Part shown: positions 1 to 9,256 of the stretch, piece after piece
How the letters are laid out: every line of letters starts with the position of its first letter
Position numbering within the stretch: the first letter of the stretch is position 1
Origin: JANQPX01 sp965222015
Lineage (GTDB): Bacteria; Pseudomonadota; Alphaproteobacteria; Geminicoccales; Geminicoccaceae
Reading direction: 5' to 3'
Assembly (NCBI GenBank): GCA_965222015.1
Contig: CBDCTL010000022.1
Location: 1 to 64,000, forward strand
Length of the DNA: 64,000 bases
Translations under genes and position numbers: made by a program
Notes under the pieces: generated by a model
What the model was told of the DNA's origin: nothing
Databases searched by the model: none
The model's input: the letters and a program-made list of their open reading frames with translations, nothing else

Positions 1-357
1 CGGGAACAGCGCATAGTTCTGGAACACCATGCCGATATTGCGCTTGTGCGGCGGCACGTTGTTGATCGGTTGACCGTCCAGGATGATTTCGCCGTGGGTG
101 GCGATCTCGAAGCCCGCCAGCATCATCAGACAGGTGGTCTTGCCCGAGCCGGAGGGGCCGAGCATGGTCAGGAATTCGCCCTCGGCCACGTCGAGGTTCA
201 GGTTCTTGACCACCAGCGTTTCGCCGTCATAGCTCTTCTGCACGTTCGCAAAGCGCACATAGGCGCTCGCCTGGGCAGCGTCCTCGCCGGTGGTCACGTT
301 CGCAGCGCCGTCTTCAGCCAAACCCTCAGCTCTCCCTTTGATCGATGGTCCCGCCAT
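1..357 (-). CDS. ABC transporter ATP-binding protein, N-terminal part (cut by window edge)
   Basis: The reverse strand encodes the first ~119 residues of an ABC-type ATPase that continues past base 1. A variable ~30-residue leader is followed by the ABC core. The Walker A motif GPSGSGKTT lies at about residues 67-75, and the Q-loop NIGMVFQNYALFP is the last thing visible. The sequence around these motifs resembles the PotA/UgpC/CysA import ATPases (polyamine, iron or sugar uptake), which energise a membrane permease from the cytoplasm. ATGs in the same frame at 384 and 387 are alternative starts; 357 is chosen because a purine-rich stretch lies just upstream, though its spacing is tight. The substrate cannot be told because the permease genes are outside the window. 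Confidence 0.85.
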   Translation of the reverse strand, partial: MAGPSIKGRAEGLAEDGAANVTTGEDAAQASAYVRFANVQKSYDGETLVVKNLNLDVAEGEFLTMLGPSGSGKTTCLMMLAGFEIATHGEIILDGQPINNVPPHKRNIGMVFQNYALFP

Positions 358-528
358 GGCCCCTTTCCGGGCGTTCGGCACCATCATGCATCCCATTAGT
401 GCAGAATGCCGTCAAAATAAACATCGTCATTTGCGACACTCTCTTACGCGCTTGTCGATTCTCAACCTTAACCTCACTTCGAGCGATGGAGCAAATTTCA
501 TGCCGGCCCGGCTCGCGAGGTCGGTTCC

Positions 529-1237
529 TCAGTAAAGCTCCTCCTCGATGTTGCGCTCGATCAGGTCGTCATAGCCCCGCACCGTCGCCGCGTCGGTCTT
601 GGTCCTGTCGGTCTTGGTCCCGTCGGTGCCGGACCCGTCGGCTTTTTGCTTTGGCCTCCTCGGCTTTGGCATCGACGACATCGGCGATCATCCGGCCGAG
701 GGTCGGCAGCCTGTCGCGTTCGACCCGTGCTTCCTCCTGCCAGAGCTTCGAGCGGATCAGCGCCTTGGAGCATTGCAGGAAGACCTCGTCAACGGTGATC
801 ACCACCACCAGCTTCGGCGGGCGGCCGTCCACGGCGAAGCGTGCCAGGAGATCCGGCGCCGTGCTCAGCCTGGCCCGCCCGTTCACCCGAAGCGTCTCGG
901 TGAAGCCCGGAATGAAGAACAGCAGCCCGACCGCCGGCCGATGTACGATATTGGCCAGCGAGTCGATGCGGTTGTTGCCGGGCCGGTCGGGCAGCAGGAG
1001 GGTCTTGTCGTCGCCGATGCCGACGAAGCCCGGCGCGTCGCCCCTGGGCGAATTGTCGGCGCGGCCGTCGGGTCCGAAGGTCGCGAGACAGAGAAAGGGC
1101 GACAGCTCGATGAAGCGCTTGCTGTTGCGATCGAGGTGGTCGAGCTCCTTCATCACGGCGAGGCGCCCGGGCTCGCCGTAGAGCGCGCGCAGCGCCTTCT
1201 CGTCGTCGATGACGTCGCTAATCCGTGCCTCGGCCAT
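529..1237 (-). pseudogene. Pyridoxamine 5'-phosphate oxidase-family protein (MSMEG_1061-like), frameshifted near the 3' end
   Basis: This is a split-barrel flavin-binding protein of the PPOX superfamily. The core contains FLCLATFGPDGRADNSPRGD and a following GFV.IGDD..LL.PDRPGNNR segment, typical of the MSMEG_1061 subgroup, whose substrate is unknown. The ATG at 1237 is preceded by a strong AAGGGAGG ribosome site, so the longer open frame to 1297 is rejected. The frame as read ends early at 569. A one-base deletion in the five-A run of the coding strand (T run at 643-647) would instead continue through KTDAATVRGYDDLIERN to a stop at 529, a C-terminus expected for the family. The break is either a sequencing error or a recent mutation. 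The protein is probably a cytoplasmic flavin-dependent oxidoreductase. Confidence 0.7.
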
Positions 1238-1297
1238 GGCCGCGATCCTCCCTTTCCGGATCGTGGCCAGCCAAGCATAGACCGGCGATGTCGTCAA

Positions 1298-1450
1298 AAA
1301 AGAAATCGCCCGGCGACGTTGGCCGCCATGAATGCAATACTTGGTTAATATTTACCATTAATGAGTACATTCGATTTTTATTGCATTTTATGTGTTTTTT
1401 TATTAGATTGAATGAAGTCAGTGTTCAGGCCTCGTTTGTCGGAGCTTCCC
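1298..1450. promoter_or_regulatory. AT-rich divergent intergenic region
   Basis: About 110 bases (roughly 1330-1425) are far richer in A and T than the surroundings, between the PPOX gene and the divergent TPR gene. The stretch contains TTGGTTAATATTTACCATTAATG, in which TGGT and ACCA are inverted around an AT-rich centre, and several T runs. It probably carries the two divergent promoters. No exact -35/-10 pair is assigned. Confidence 0.35.
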
Positions 1451-2029
1451 ATGGCGAAATCCACCGATGCCCTTCGAAGCCGTCAGCCCGTTCTCGATCG
1501 CAACCTCATCGACGTGACCTGGGAACGCGCGCAGGAGCAGGCGATGCACGCCTTCAAGCGCGGCGATGCCGCCGCCGCCAGGGCGGGCTGGTCGAAGGCG
1601 CTGGACATCGCCGAGCGTCACTTCGAGCGCGGCGATCCGCGGCTCGCCGCAAGCCTGAGCAATCACGGCTTCGCCCTGATGCGCCAGAACAGCCACCAGC
1701 AGGCCACGCTCTGCTTCCAGCGCGCGATCACCGCCTGGGAGGAAAGCTGGCGCTGGGTTCCCTGGATGGCGCCGTCCTCCGCCGAAGGCGAGGCGGCCCC
1801 TTACGATCGGGCGACCCAGGACGCCTTCTACGCGCTGATCGAGCAGGGCAAGGCGGTCACCGAGACGCTGTGCCGCGAACGCCGGCTTCCGGAAGCGGTG
1901 GGCGACGACTGGGCGGCGGTCAAGCCCAAGGGCATGACCGATATCCGGCGCCTGTTCGCCGCGGTTTTCCTCCTGCCGACCGCGCGCACGGCGCCGGCGG
2001 GCAAGGGCAGGGGGCATCGCGCCGCCTGA
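1451..2029 (+). CDS. Tetratricopeptide-repeat-like protein of unknown function
   Basis: About 192 residues. The segment from about residue 30 to 110 shows helix-turn-helix pairs with TPR spacing: a first repeat around QAMHAFKRGDAAAARAGWSKAL, a second around DPRLAASLSNHGFALMRQ and a third around QQATLCFQRAITAWEES. TPR proteins are scaffolds for protein contacts, and no enzymatic motif is present. The start at 1451 (MAKSTD) is preferred over an in-frame ATG at 1412, because the extra residues lie in the AT-rich leader and GGAG lies just upstream of 1451. There is no signal peptide, so a cytoplasmic location is likely. It stands alone, divergent from the PPOX gene. Confidence 0.65.
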   Translation: MAKSTDALRSRQPVLDRNLIDVTWERAQEQAMHAFKRGDAAAARAGWSKALDIAERHFERGDPRLAASLSNHGFALMRQNSHQQATLCFQRAITAWEESWRWVPWMAPSSAEGEAAPYDRATQDAFYALIEQGKAVTETLCRERRLPEAVGDDWAAVKPKGMTDIRRLFAAVFLLPTARTAPAGKGRGHRAA

Positions 2030-2116
2030 CCCGGCGGGGTGACCGGGCGCTTAACGCTTTGGCGAGATTATGCTGCTAGGCTTCAGGCCGATGATCACCG
2101 CCTGCGACAAGCGCCC

Positions 2117-2465
2117 ATGACGCCGATTTCCCTGATGCCGCCTGTCGACTACTGCCCGTCCTGCGAGGGGCGAAAGGCGGAACGGCTGGCGGAGCAGGTC
2201 GGCGCGGCCCGGGCCGCGCAGGCGGACCTGCAGGCCGGCGCCGATGCGAGGGCGCCGGCGCCGGGCGCACCGCCGCCCGTCGAGGCCGGGGTCACAGGCG
2301 GCGGCCGGTGGTCCGAAACCGGTCGAAGGCACGGTGCAGACGCTGCTCGCGCCCGATCTCGCGGTCCAGGCCCTGCTCGCCGGCTCGTCGATCGGCGAGA
2401 CCGGCACCGGTGAGGCGGCGCTCCGGCTGCGCGGTGCCGGCGCTTATGGCGGTGCCGGCGCGTAG
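2117..2465 (+). pseudogene. Small hypothetical protein, apparently frameshifted
   Basis: The frame from 2117 begins MTPISLMPPVDYCPSCEGRKAERL and is followed by an Ala-rich segment. Around 2290-2310 the protein-like signal moves to the next frame, which continues GPKPVEGTVQTLLAPDLAV and GSSIGETGTGEAALRLRG to a stop at 2465. The first part has a CPSC pair and a short coiled-coil-like stretch; the second is Gly/Ala rich. I do not recognise the family. The call rests on the way the two frames join, so it is tentative, and two unrelated short open frames cannot be excluded. Confidence 0.3.
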
Positions 2466-2473
2466 GCGATCGG

Positions 2474-3112
2474 TCAGCTCCCGGAAAAACGCGCCTCGAG
2501 CTCTTCGACATCGGCCGGTGTCAGCGGCCTGGTCGCCTTATCGTGGAGCAGCAGATAGAGCCTGGCGGTCGCCTCCAGCTCCTCGATCGCGCCGGCGGCG
2601 CCATCGAGACTCTTGCCGGCGACCACCGGTCCGTGATTGGCGAGCAGGACGGCGGCGTGCTTCGCCGCGAGCTGGCGCACGGCGGCGGCGAGGCGTTCAT
2701 CGCCGGGCGGGAAATAGGGAACCAGCGGCAGCCTGCCGACACGCATCACATAGTACGCAGTGAGCGGCGGCATGCAGTTCGCCTCGTCCAGCCCGTCGAG
2801 GCAGGAGACGGCGACCGAGTGGGTCGAATGCAGATGCACGATCGCCCGGTCCCGCGGCCGCATCTCGTAGACAGAGCGGTGCAGGAACGCCTCCTTCGAC
2901 GGCTTGTCGCCGTCCAGATGCCGCCCCTGATCGTCCAGCCTGGCGATGCGCGCGGGATCGAGCCTACCCAGGCGCGAATTGGTCGGGGTCAGCAGCCAGC
3001 CATCGTCGAGGCGTACGCTGATATTGCCGGTGCTGCCATGGGACAGGCCGAGATGGGTCAGCAGCCGGCCAAGCTCGACGATCTCCTCCCTGAGGCCGGA
3101 TTCGGTGCTCAT
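2474..3112 (-). CDS. otnC: 3-oxo-tetronate 4-phosphate decarboxylase (class II aldolase family)
   Basis: A 212-residue class II aldolase/adducin-fold protein. The N-terminal substrate-phosphate loop is seen as HGSTGNISVRL (about residues 25-35). The zinc-binding HLHSTHS motif lies near residue 93, with a further histidine in LLANHGPVVAG. In the OtnK/OtnC pathway for D-erythronate and L-threonate, the enzyme decarboxylates 3-oxo-tetronate 4-phosphate to dihydroxyacetone phosphate. Its ATG overlaps the expected stop of otnK (ATGA at 3112-3109), so the two are translationally coupled, with denD divergent. Assignment to OtnC rather than another class II aldolase such as fuculose-phosphate aldolase rests mainly on the otnK and denD neighbours. 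Confidence 0.85.
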   Translation of the reverse strand: MSTESGLREEIVELGRLLTHLGLSHGSTGNISVRLDDGWLLTPTNSRLGRLDPARIARLDDQGRHLDGDKPSKEAFLHRSVYEMRPRDRAIVHLHSTHSVAVSCLDGLDEANCMPPLTAYYVMRVGRLPLVPYFPPGDERLAAAVRQLAAKHAAVLLANHGPVVAGKSLDGAAGAIEELEATARLYLLLHDKATRPLTPADVEELEARFSGS

Positions 3113-4388
3113 GCCGCAGCATCCAGCAGCCGCCCTCGGGGAACGCCCTGGAGAAGAAATCGACGGCGCCGAAATTCCCCGACTTCAGCGCCAGCGCCAG
3201 CGGCTCCTCGTCGAGGCTCGCGGTCCAGGGCACGCCGGGGTCGATCCGGCGCCCGATGCGCAGGCCGCGCACGCCGAACGCGCCCACGATGGCGCCGGAC
3301 GTTTCGCCGCCCGCAAGCACGAAACGGCGGGCACCCCGATCGCGAAGGGCGGTCGCGACACTGGCCAGCGCCTCCTCGACCGCGGCACCGGCGCGCTCGC
3401 GCCCGAAGATTTCCTGGACCTTGGCGACGTCCTCGGGCGCGGCGGACGCGCTGATCAGGACGGGCTCGGCGCCGAGCCTCGGCTCTGCGAAGGCGAGCGC
3501 CCGGCCGACCTCGTCCTCGCCGCGGCAAAGGGCGTGGACGTCGATCCGATGGGCGGGGCCGTCGAAATGCTCGATCTGCGCCCGGGTCGCCGCCGAGCAG
3601 CTTCCGGCGAGCACCACCGAAGCGCCGTCGATGCGCGGCAGCCGATCGGCGCTCTCGGACAGGGTCATCAGGCCGGAGTCGCGGAAATTGCCGGGCAGGC
3701 CCATGGCGATGCCGGAGCCGCCGGTGATCAGCTTCAGGTCTTCGGCGGCATGGCCGAGGGCGATCAGGTGCCGGTCACTGACCGCATCGGCGATCGCCTG
3801 GCGCACGCCGGCGCTCCTGAGCCCGGCGATCGCCTCGCGAATCGCGTCGGCCCCTCGATCGACCACCTCATAGGGCAAGAGGCCGACCCTGCCTTCGCTC
3901 TGGCGCCCGAGCACCGCGACCAGATCGCTGTCGGTCATCGGCGTCAGCGGATGGTGGCGCATCGAGCTTTCGGAAAGGAGGCGATCGCCGACGAACAGAT
4001 GGCCCTGAAAGACCGTCCGGCCGTTCTCCGGAAAGGCCGGGCAGGCGATGGTGAACTCGGTGTCGAGCGCCGCCATCAGGGCTTCGGTCACCGGCCCGAT
4101 ATTGCCCTGGTCGGTGGAATCGAAGGTCGAGCAATATTTGAACAGGATCTGGCGCGCCCCTTCGCGCCGCAGCCAGGCGAGGGCCGTCAGGGACTGGCGG
4201 ATCGCGTCCTCCGCCGGGATCGTGCGGGATTTGAGGGCGACCACCACGGCCTGGGCGTCGCCGATGTCGATCGGACCATCGGGCACGCCGATCAGCTGCA
4301 CGGTGCGCATGCCGGACTGCACGAGCATGCCGGCGAGGTCGGTGGCGCCGGTGAAATCGTCGGCGATGCAGCCAAGCAGGATGGTCAT
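3109..4388 (-). CDS. otnK: 3-oxo-tetronate kinase (DUF1537/four-carbon acid sugar kinase), probably frameshifted at the C-terminus
   Basis: The protein opens with MTILLGCIADDFTGATDLAG, the hallmark nucleotide/substrate loop of four-carbon acid sugar kinases. It continues through the N-terminal domain (FKYCSTFDSTDQGNIGP near residue 85) and the C-terminal domain (LAGGETSGAIVGAFGVR near residue 350, then LKSGNFGAVDFF). It phosphorylates 3-oxo-tetronate at O4 to supply OtnC. Family members end shortly after the SGNFG..DFF segment. Here that frame runs on ~50 unrelated residues to 2964, while an adjacent frame ends at 3109 in DAAA with its TGA overlapping the otnC start. A one-base indel near 3130-3155 is therefore likely, and coordinates are given to the 3109 stop. 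Confidence 0.8.
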
Positions 4389-4521
4389 TCGACGTCGCCG
4401 CGTTCCGGGACGGGAGCGGCTGGCGATCCCGTTCCTCAGTGTCTATGCTCGTTCGCAGGGTCCCTTTTACAGCAAGCGCCCAGGCTTGCAATCGACGGAC
4501 GAAAGTGAGCGGAGGCGGTTC

Positions 4522-5512
4522 GTGCATATCGTGATCACCGGCGGCGCCGGCTTTATCGGCAAGAAACTCGCGGCGGCCCTGCTCGCCTCCGATGGCATCG
4601 CGCTCGAAGGCCAGCCGAAACGGCCGCTGGAGCGGCTGACCCTGTTCGACGTGGTCGAGGCGGCAGAAGGTCTGCCAGCCGACACAAGAATCCGAACCAT
4701 CGCCGGCGACATCACCGACCGCGCTCAGATCGACGAGCTGATCTCGGAAGACGTCGACGCCGTGTTCCACCTGGCGGCGATCGTCAGCGCCAATGCCGAG
4801 GCCGATTTCGATCTCGGCATGGCGGTCAATCTCGACGGCACCCGCCACATCCTCGAAGCCTGCCGCCGTCTGGGGTCGACGCCCCGCGTCGTGTTCGCGA
4901 GCTCGGTCGCGGTCTATGGCGGGGACATGCCGGAAACCGGCTATGACGATCTCTTCCTGAACCCCCAGACCTCCTACGGTGCGCAGAAGGCGGCGGGCGA
5001 GCTTCTGGTGAACGACTACAGCCGAAAGGGCTTCGTCGACGGCCGCGCCCTTCGCCTGCCGACCATCGTGGTGCGCCCCGGCAAGCCCAACAAGGCGGCC
5101 TCCACCTTCGCAAGCTCGATCATCCGCGAGCCGCTTGCCGGCGAACCGGCGGTCTGCCCGGTCAGCCGGGATTCGGTCATGTACATCCTCTCGCCCAGCG
5201 CGCGTGGTCGAGGCCTTCCTCCACGCCCTGGCGCTTCCCGGCGAGATCTTCGGCCCGGCGCGCATGCTGACGCTGCCCGGCATCTCGGTGTCGATCGGCG
5301 AGGTCGAAGCCGCCCTTGTCGAGGTCGCGGGACAAGCCGTCGCGGATCGCATCCACTGGGAGCCCGACGCTCACATCCAGAAGATCGTCTCCGGCTGGAT
5401 GCCGGATTTCGACGCCAGGCGCGCCAGAAAGCTGGGCTTTCAGCCCGACGACAGCATCGAAGAGATCATCCGGGCGCATATCGAGGATGAGTTGGGCGGC
5501 GTCATCAGGTGA
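4522..5512 (+). pseudogene. denD: D-erythronate dehydrogenase (extended SDR), frameshifted
   Basis: An extended short-chain dehydrogenase. The GTG start at 4522 is preceded by GGAGG and opens HIVITGGAGFIGKK, the NAD-binding GGxGxxG. VFHLAAIVSANAE follows, and the catalytic YGAQKAAGELL (Tyr-x3-Lys) is near residue 155. The match is to DenD, which oxidises D-erythronate to 3-oxo-D-erythronate before OtnK and OtnC, encoded divergently next door. Around 5190-5200 the frame breaks after VMYILSP. An adjacent frame continues ARVVEAFLHALALPGEIFG to 5512, restoring a ~330-residue protein if one base in the GC-rich run is removed. No otnI isomerase gene is seen. Confidence 0.75.
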
Positions 5513-5530
5513 CGCCCGGGGACAGAGACC

Positions 5531-6348
5531 ATGGCCATGGATCGGCAAAGGATCATCGCGGCCAACCGGGAGGCCTGGAACGCGTCCGCCCCGCATCATC
5601 TCGGATCGGAACGCCATAGGCGCCTGCTCGAAGGTTTTTCGAAGCCGGGCTTTTCCTGCCTCGACGCGCTGCTCGAGGAGCGGCTGACGGCGCTCGGTGT
5701 CGAGGGCAAGGACGTCGCCCATCTTTGCTGCAACAATGGCTGCGAGATCCTCTCGGTCAAGAATCTGGGCGCCGGGAAGCGTCACCGGCTTCGATCAGGC
5801 CGGCGATTTTCTCGAACAGGGCGAGGCGTTGCGGAAGGCCGGCGGGATCGAGGCGCGCTTCGTCGAGACCAGCGTCTACGACATCGACAAGGGCTTCGAC
5901 GGCGCCTTCGACATCGTTCTCGTGACCATCGGCGCGCTCGGCTGGATGCCCGATCTTCCCGCCTTCTTCGACGTGGTCACCCGCCTGCTCAGGCCTTCAG
6001 GCGTTCTTTGCATGCACGAGCAGCACCCGATCATGAACATGATGGAGCCGTTCGCAGCCCGACCCCGACCCGGCCCGCCTGAGCCACAGCTATTTCAGGT
6101 CCGAGCCCTTCGAGGAGCAGGGCCCGATCGTCTATGACGGCCAGGACGCACCCGGCGACCACAAGCACTACTGGTTCGTCCACACCCTCGGCGATATTTT
6201 TTCCACATGCCTCGATCACGGCCTGACGATCGAGCATTACAAGGAATACCCGCACAACATCAGCGGCGCCGACTTCGACATCTACGACGACCAGCCGGCG
6301 CAGCTCCCGCAATGCTACATGCTGGTGGCGCGGATGGGCGGTGCCTGA
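5531..6348 (+). pseudogene. Class I SAM-dependent methyltransferase, two frameshifts
   Basis: Starts 18 bases after denD. The first part (MDRQRIIAANREAWNASAPHH) is typical of small-molecule SAM methyltransferases. HLCCNNGCEILSVKNLGAG is the SAM-binding motif I region, with CCNNG in place of the usual GCGxG. An extra base near 5777 moves the frame to VTGFDQAGDFLEQGE and DIVLVTIGALGWMPDL (motif II-III). A second extra base near 6055 moves it again to LSHSYFRSEPFEEQGPIVYD and YMLVARMGGA, ending at 6348. Total length fits exactly two inserted bases. The substrate is unknown, and a role in sugar-acid metabolism is suggested only by position. Confidence 0.7.
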
Positions 6349-6578
6349 GGCCGGCGTTGCCATCGGCTAACACGCATTTGCACATCGATCGGCAAAAGAA
6401 GCGTCCGGATGGCCAGGACAAGACGGCTTGTCGTTCGTCTGCGTTGTGGCAGCTCCTGCCATTCGAGCCAACAGCACCATGGAAGAAATGAGCCTCATGA
6501 CGCGGTCGTAGTAAGGCTTTTTTCCTATTGAAGAGTGTGCATCTTCGATCATCTCCCGAAACCGAGCTGAGCAGGCTT

Positions 6579-6998
6579 TCAGGACAGAAGCCAAACGATG
6601 ATGGCGTAGCGCGCGGTCTTGGCGAAGGCGACCAGCGGCAGGAAGATCATGATCGGCGTGCGCATGACGCCGGCAGCGACGGTGAGGGGATCGCCGACGA
6701 TGGGCACCCAGGATGCGAGCAGCGACCAGACGCCATAGCGACGGTACCAGCCCTGCGCACGCTGGAGGCTATCAGCGCTGACAGGAAACCAAGAACGATC
6801 CTTCAAGCGTTCGGCGGCGCGTCCCAGCAGCCAGTTGACGCAGGAGCCTGCGGTGTTGAAGACACTGGCGACAGCCAGCAAAAGTGCTGCCGGCGCCGCC
6901 TCGGCGACGACCAGACCAGCGAGCACGGCTTCCGAGGAAGCAGGCAGCAGGGTCGCGGCGAGAAAGGCCGAGGCGGCCAATGCGATCACATCCGCCAC
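6579..6998 (-). CDS. YqaA-family membrane protein (SNARE-associated/VTT domain)
   Basis: 139 residues with three or four hydrophobic helices: near the N-terminus (ALAASAFLAATLLPASSEAVL), at 37-55, at 97-112 and at the C-terminus. The Pro and Gly placement (LPASSEA early, GDPLTVAAGVMR late) is that of YqaA, a short relative of the DedA family of inner-membrane lipid flippases. GTG at 6998 is used because AGAGGGA sits seven bases upstream and no ATG precedes the first helix. It has no convincing operon partner. Function in this organism is unknown, and membrane homeostasis is an inference from the family. Confidence 0.75.
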   Translation of the reverse strand: MADVIALAASAFLAATLLPASSEAVLAGLVVAEAAPAALLLAVASVFNTAGSCVNWLLGRAAERLKDRSWFPVSADSLQRAQGWYRRYGVWSLLASWVPIVGDPLTVAAGVMRTPIMIFLPLVAFAKTARYAIIVWLLS

Positions 6999-7092
6999 CT
7001 GGAAATCCCTCTACTTTCGACGACGTGTGTATGCGGAGCGACCAACCGTCCGTAACCCTGCACGCGCTCAGCGCGCGTGCAGGGCAGGATCA

Positions 7093-7704
7093 CTACTGGC
7101 TTTGATTTAGCGCCCGATAGGTGCCTTTGAGCTGAAGCGTGATCGTGATGTCCGCCTCGTCGCGATTGCGCCAGAACCAGCCATGCTCGCCGGCAAACGT
7201 GGCCTCGAAGCTGCCATCGCCGGATGTTTTGCCACGGCCCTTCTCATAGTCGACGGACTGTCCCTCGCCATGGGCATGGAGATCGAAGTTGATCCTGCCA
7301 CCCTCCGCAGTCCATGCGTATTCGGCTGTGTCGCCCGCCTCCATGTCGAGTTTCACCTCCGTGTATTCGCCGGGAGGAAGCGTGAAGGTCACGGTGTCCT
7401 TCCACGCATCCTGTGCGTGGGCAGAACCGACGAACAGGCCGAGGACGTCGTCGAACAAACCGGAGCTTTGATCGCCATGGATGAGGCTGTCCTGCTCGGC
7501 CTCGTCGGCGAGCTCCTGCTTGATCTCGCCCATTTCGGCCAGGCCGAGCACGCGGCCAGCACCGGTGGGATCGATGCCGTATTCTGCGGGCAGAATGACG
7601 GTGACGAGGATGACGGCGGCACCAGCTACCGCGATGATGGTGGACCGAAGGAGCTGGGCGGAGCTTGGCAGCTCTTCGAGACTCGGCTTTTCTGCGTTGA
7701 ACAT
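7093..7704 (-). CDS. Single-span transmembrane anchor protein of the HupE module
   Basis: The ATG at 7704 is preceded by GGAGAG. The protein has a short cytoplasmic N-terminus, one membrane helix (STIIAVAGAAVILVTVILPA, residues ~24-43), an acidic linker, and a beta-rich extracytoplasmic domain of about 100 residues with TFTLPPGEYTEVKLDM and HGWFWRNRDEADITITLQL. Proteins of this shape are often encoded directly after HupE/UreJ_2-type genes and called transmembrane anchor proteins, though their biochemistry is not established. It starts 16 bases downstream of the hupE-like stop, so co-transcription is likely. The beta domain may bind metal or shield the transporter on the periplasmic face (inference). 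Confidence 0.65.
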   Translation of the reverse strand: MFNAEKPSLEELPSSAQLLRSTIIAVAGAAVILVTVILPAEYGIDPTGAGRVLGLAEMGEIKQELADEAEQDSLIHGDQSSGLFDDVLGLFVGSAHAQDAWKDTVTFTLPPGEYTEVKLDMEAGDTAEYAWTAEGGRINFDLHAHGEGQSVDYEKGRGKTSGDGSFEATFAGEHGWFWRNRDEADITITLQLKGTYRALNQSQ

Positions 7705-7720
7705 GGTTCTCTCCAAAAGG

Positions 7721-8449
7721 TTACGCGGCCACGAAATAGCCGGTGATCTGGTAGCCCATGAGCATGAAGCCCAGGGACATCATGACGACGTTGGCGGTGT
7801 AGGCTTGGCGAAAAAAGGCGGAAGATTTCCGCCAGTACCCCATGACGATCAGGATGACCGCAAGCGCCAGAATCTGGCCGATCTCGACACCGACATTGAA
7901 GGCGAGAAGGTTGGCCAGCAGCCCCTCCTCGGCGATCTGGTAGTCGAGGATCTTGGTGGCGAGCCCCGTGCCGTGGAACAGCCCGAAGATGAGCGTCGCC
8001 GCCTTGGTGTCGGGCTGAAACCCGAACCAGCGTTGATAGGCGCCGAGATTGTCGAGCGCCTTGTAGACGACCGATAGGCCGATGATGGCATCGACGATAT
8101 AGGCGTTGACGCCCCACCCGAACCAGACACCGGCCAGCATCGTCACCGAATGGCCAAAGGCGAAAATGCTGACATAGATGGCGACATCCTTCATCCGGTA
8201 GAGGAAGAAAACGACGCCGAAGAGGAACAGGATGTGGTCGTATCCGGTCACCATGTGCTTGGCGCCGAGATACATGAAGGGGATGATGTGCACCCCCCAG
8301 ATTTCCTGAATGTAGCCCGCGTCACCAGGGGTGACGTTGTGGGCGAGCGCCTGGGTGGTGGCGGTCAGATAGGTCGCCAGCACCACAAGGCAGAGGACAA
8401 CGGACTGGCGAGACGCCAGCGCGCCGATGCCCCATGAACATGAGGTCAT
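7721..8449 (-). CDS. HupE/UreJ-family membrane protein (putative metal transporter)
   Basis: About 242 residues with a cleavable-looking leader (SVVLCLVVLATYLTATTQALA) and six or more helices. The signature HIIPFMYLGAKHMVTGYDHILFLFG near residues 55-80 carries the His and Asp residues conserved in HupE/UreJ_2 proteins, which are implicated in nickel or cobalt import for hydrogenase or urease. ATG 8449 is preceded by GGAG at proper spacing, and the longer frame to 8509 is rejected. No urease or hydrogenase gene is visible, so the metal and its user are unknown. It sits between a His-rich protein and the anchor protein on the same strand. Confidence 0.8.
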   Translation of the reverse strand: MTSCSWGIGALASRQSVVLCLVVLATYLTATTQALAHNVTPGDAGYIQEIWGVHIIPFMYLGAKHMVTGYDHILFLFGVVFFLYRMKDVAIYVSIFAFGHSVTMLAGVWFGWGVNAYIVDAIIGLSVVYKALDNLGAYQRWFGFQPDTKAATLIFGLFHGTGLATKILDYQIAEEGLLANLLAFNVGVEIGQILALAVILIVMGYWRKSSAFFRQAYTANVVMMSLGFMLMGYQITGYFVAA

Positions 8450-8505
8450 GAAGGATCTCCGTTGAGCAGATTTTTGATCGGGAAGGCCGCGCGGTGCGGC
8501 GCCGA

Positions 8506-8859
8506 TCATGCCCGTGGAGGTCGGTCGATCCTGAAGTCGCGGAACGGGTCACCGCGTGAAGCGCGGAGACGCCATTTGTCTTTGGCCACGTAGAATGCGC
8601 CCACGCCGACGCTCGCCGAGAGCACGATCTGACTGTGGTCGTGGTCGGCAGCATCGTGGCTGTGGCCATGCAAGGCCCAGAAAAGATCCTCCTCAAAGCC
8701 ATGGGAATGGCCGTGATCGGCAATCATCTCCAGATGATCGTTGATCGTTTGAAGCACTTTCGGAGCGTGCGTCGCCGATGGCGCAACGGACCAGAGCACG
8801 AGCGAGAAGCAGAGCAGCCCGACAAGATTTCTTCTCGCGCGTGTTCTCAGTCGTCCCAT
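8506..8859 (-). CDS. Small histidine-rich exported protein upstream of HupE
   Basis: From ATG 8859 the product is ~117 residues. A basic leader and hydrophobic stretch (RNLVGLLCFSLVLWSVAPSATHA) look like a signal peptide or anchor. The mature part holds clustered histidines: HLEMIADHGHSHGF, then HGHSHDAADHDHS. Such clusters bind Ni, Co or Zn. Its position just before the HupE gene suggests it concentrates or hands over metal for HupE (inference). I do not recognise a named family. The open frame extends to 8958, but the upstream residues do not resemble a protein N-terminus and lack a good ribosome site. Confidence 0.6.
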   Translation of the reverse strand: MGRLRTRARRNLVGLLCFSLVLWSVAPSATHAPKVLQTINDHLEMIADHGHSHGFEEDLFWALHGHSHDAADHDHSQIVLSASVGVGAFYVAKDKWRLRASRGDPFRDFRIDRPPRA

Positions 8860-9256
8860 CGGTGTGGCCTGCTTTGTCGCCTGGAGAAGTCGCATCTGCC
8901 GCAACGTTGTCTTAGCCGGCTTGCTCGTTGGCTGACGATGAACAGAGTTCAAGGACAAGAGAAACGAGCCTCAGGCATCAGCTACTACCCAATTGCCGAA
9001 CTCAAATCTAGTCCAGCGCACAAAGTGCTACGGCTCGGCCGAACCTTGCCAGGCCTTGGAGGGTTCATGACCGGATTGGATCAAAACCGGCCCTTCGCCC
9101 GTCGTCGCCGTCAGCGAAAAATGCCTGTTCCCGACGAAGCGCCACGGGTGGGCGCATCGTTTCGCTTTTCGCCGTCACTTCCCCTGGACAGGCGCTCCAT
9201 CGGCTTTCTATCGTGGACGGGAAGGATGGATCGATCGGCCGGACGGGGTGGACCGC

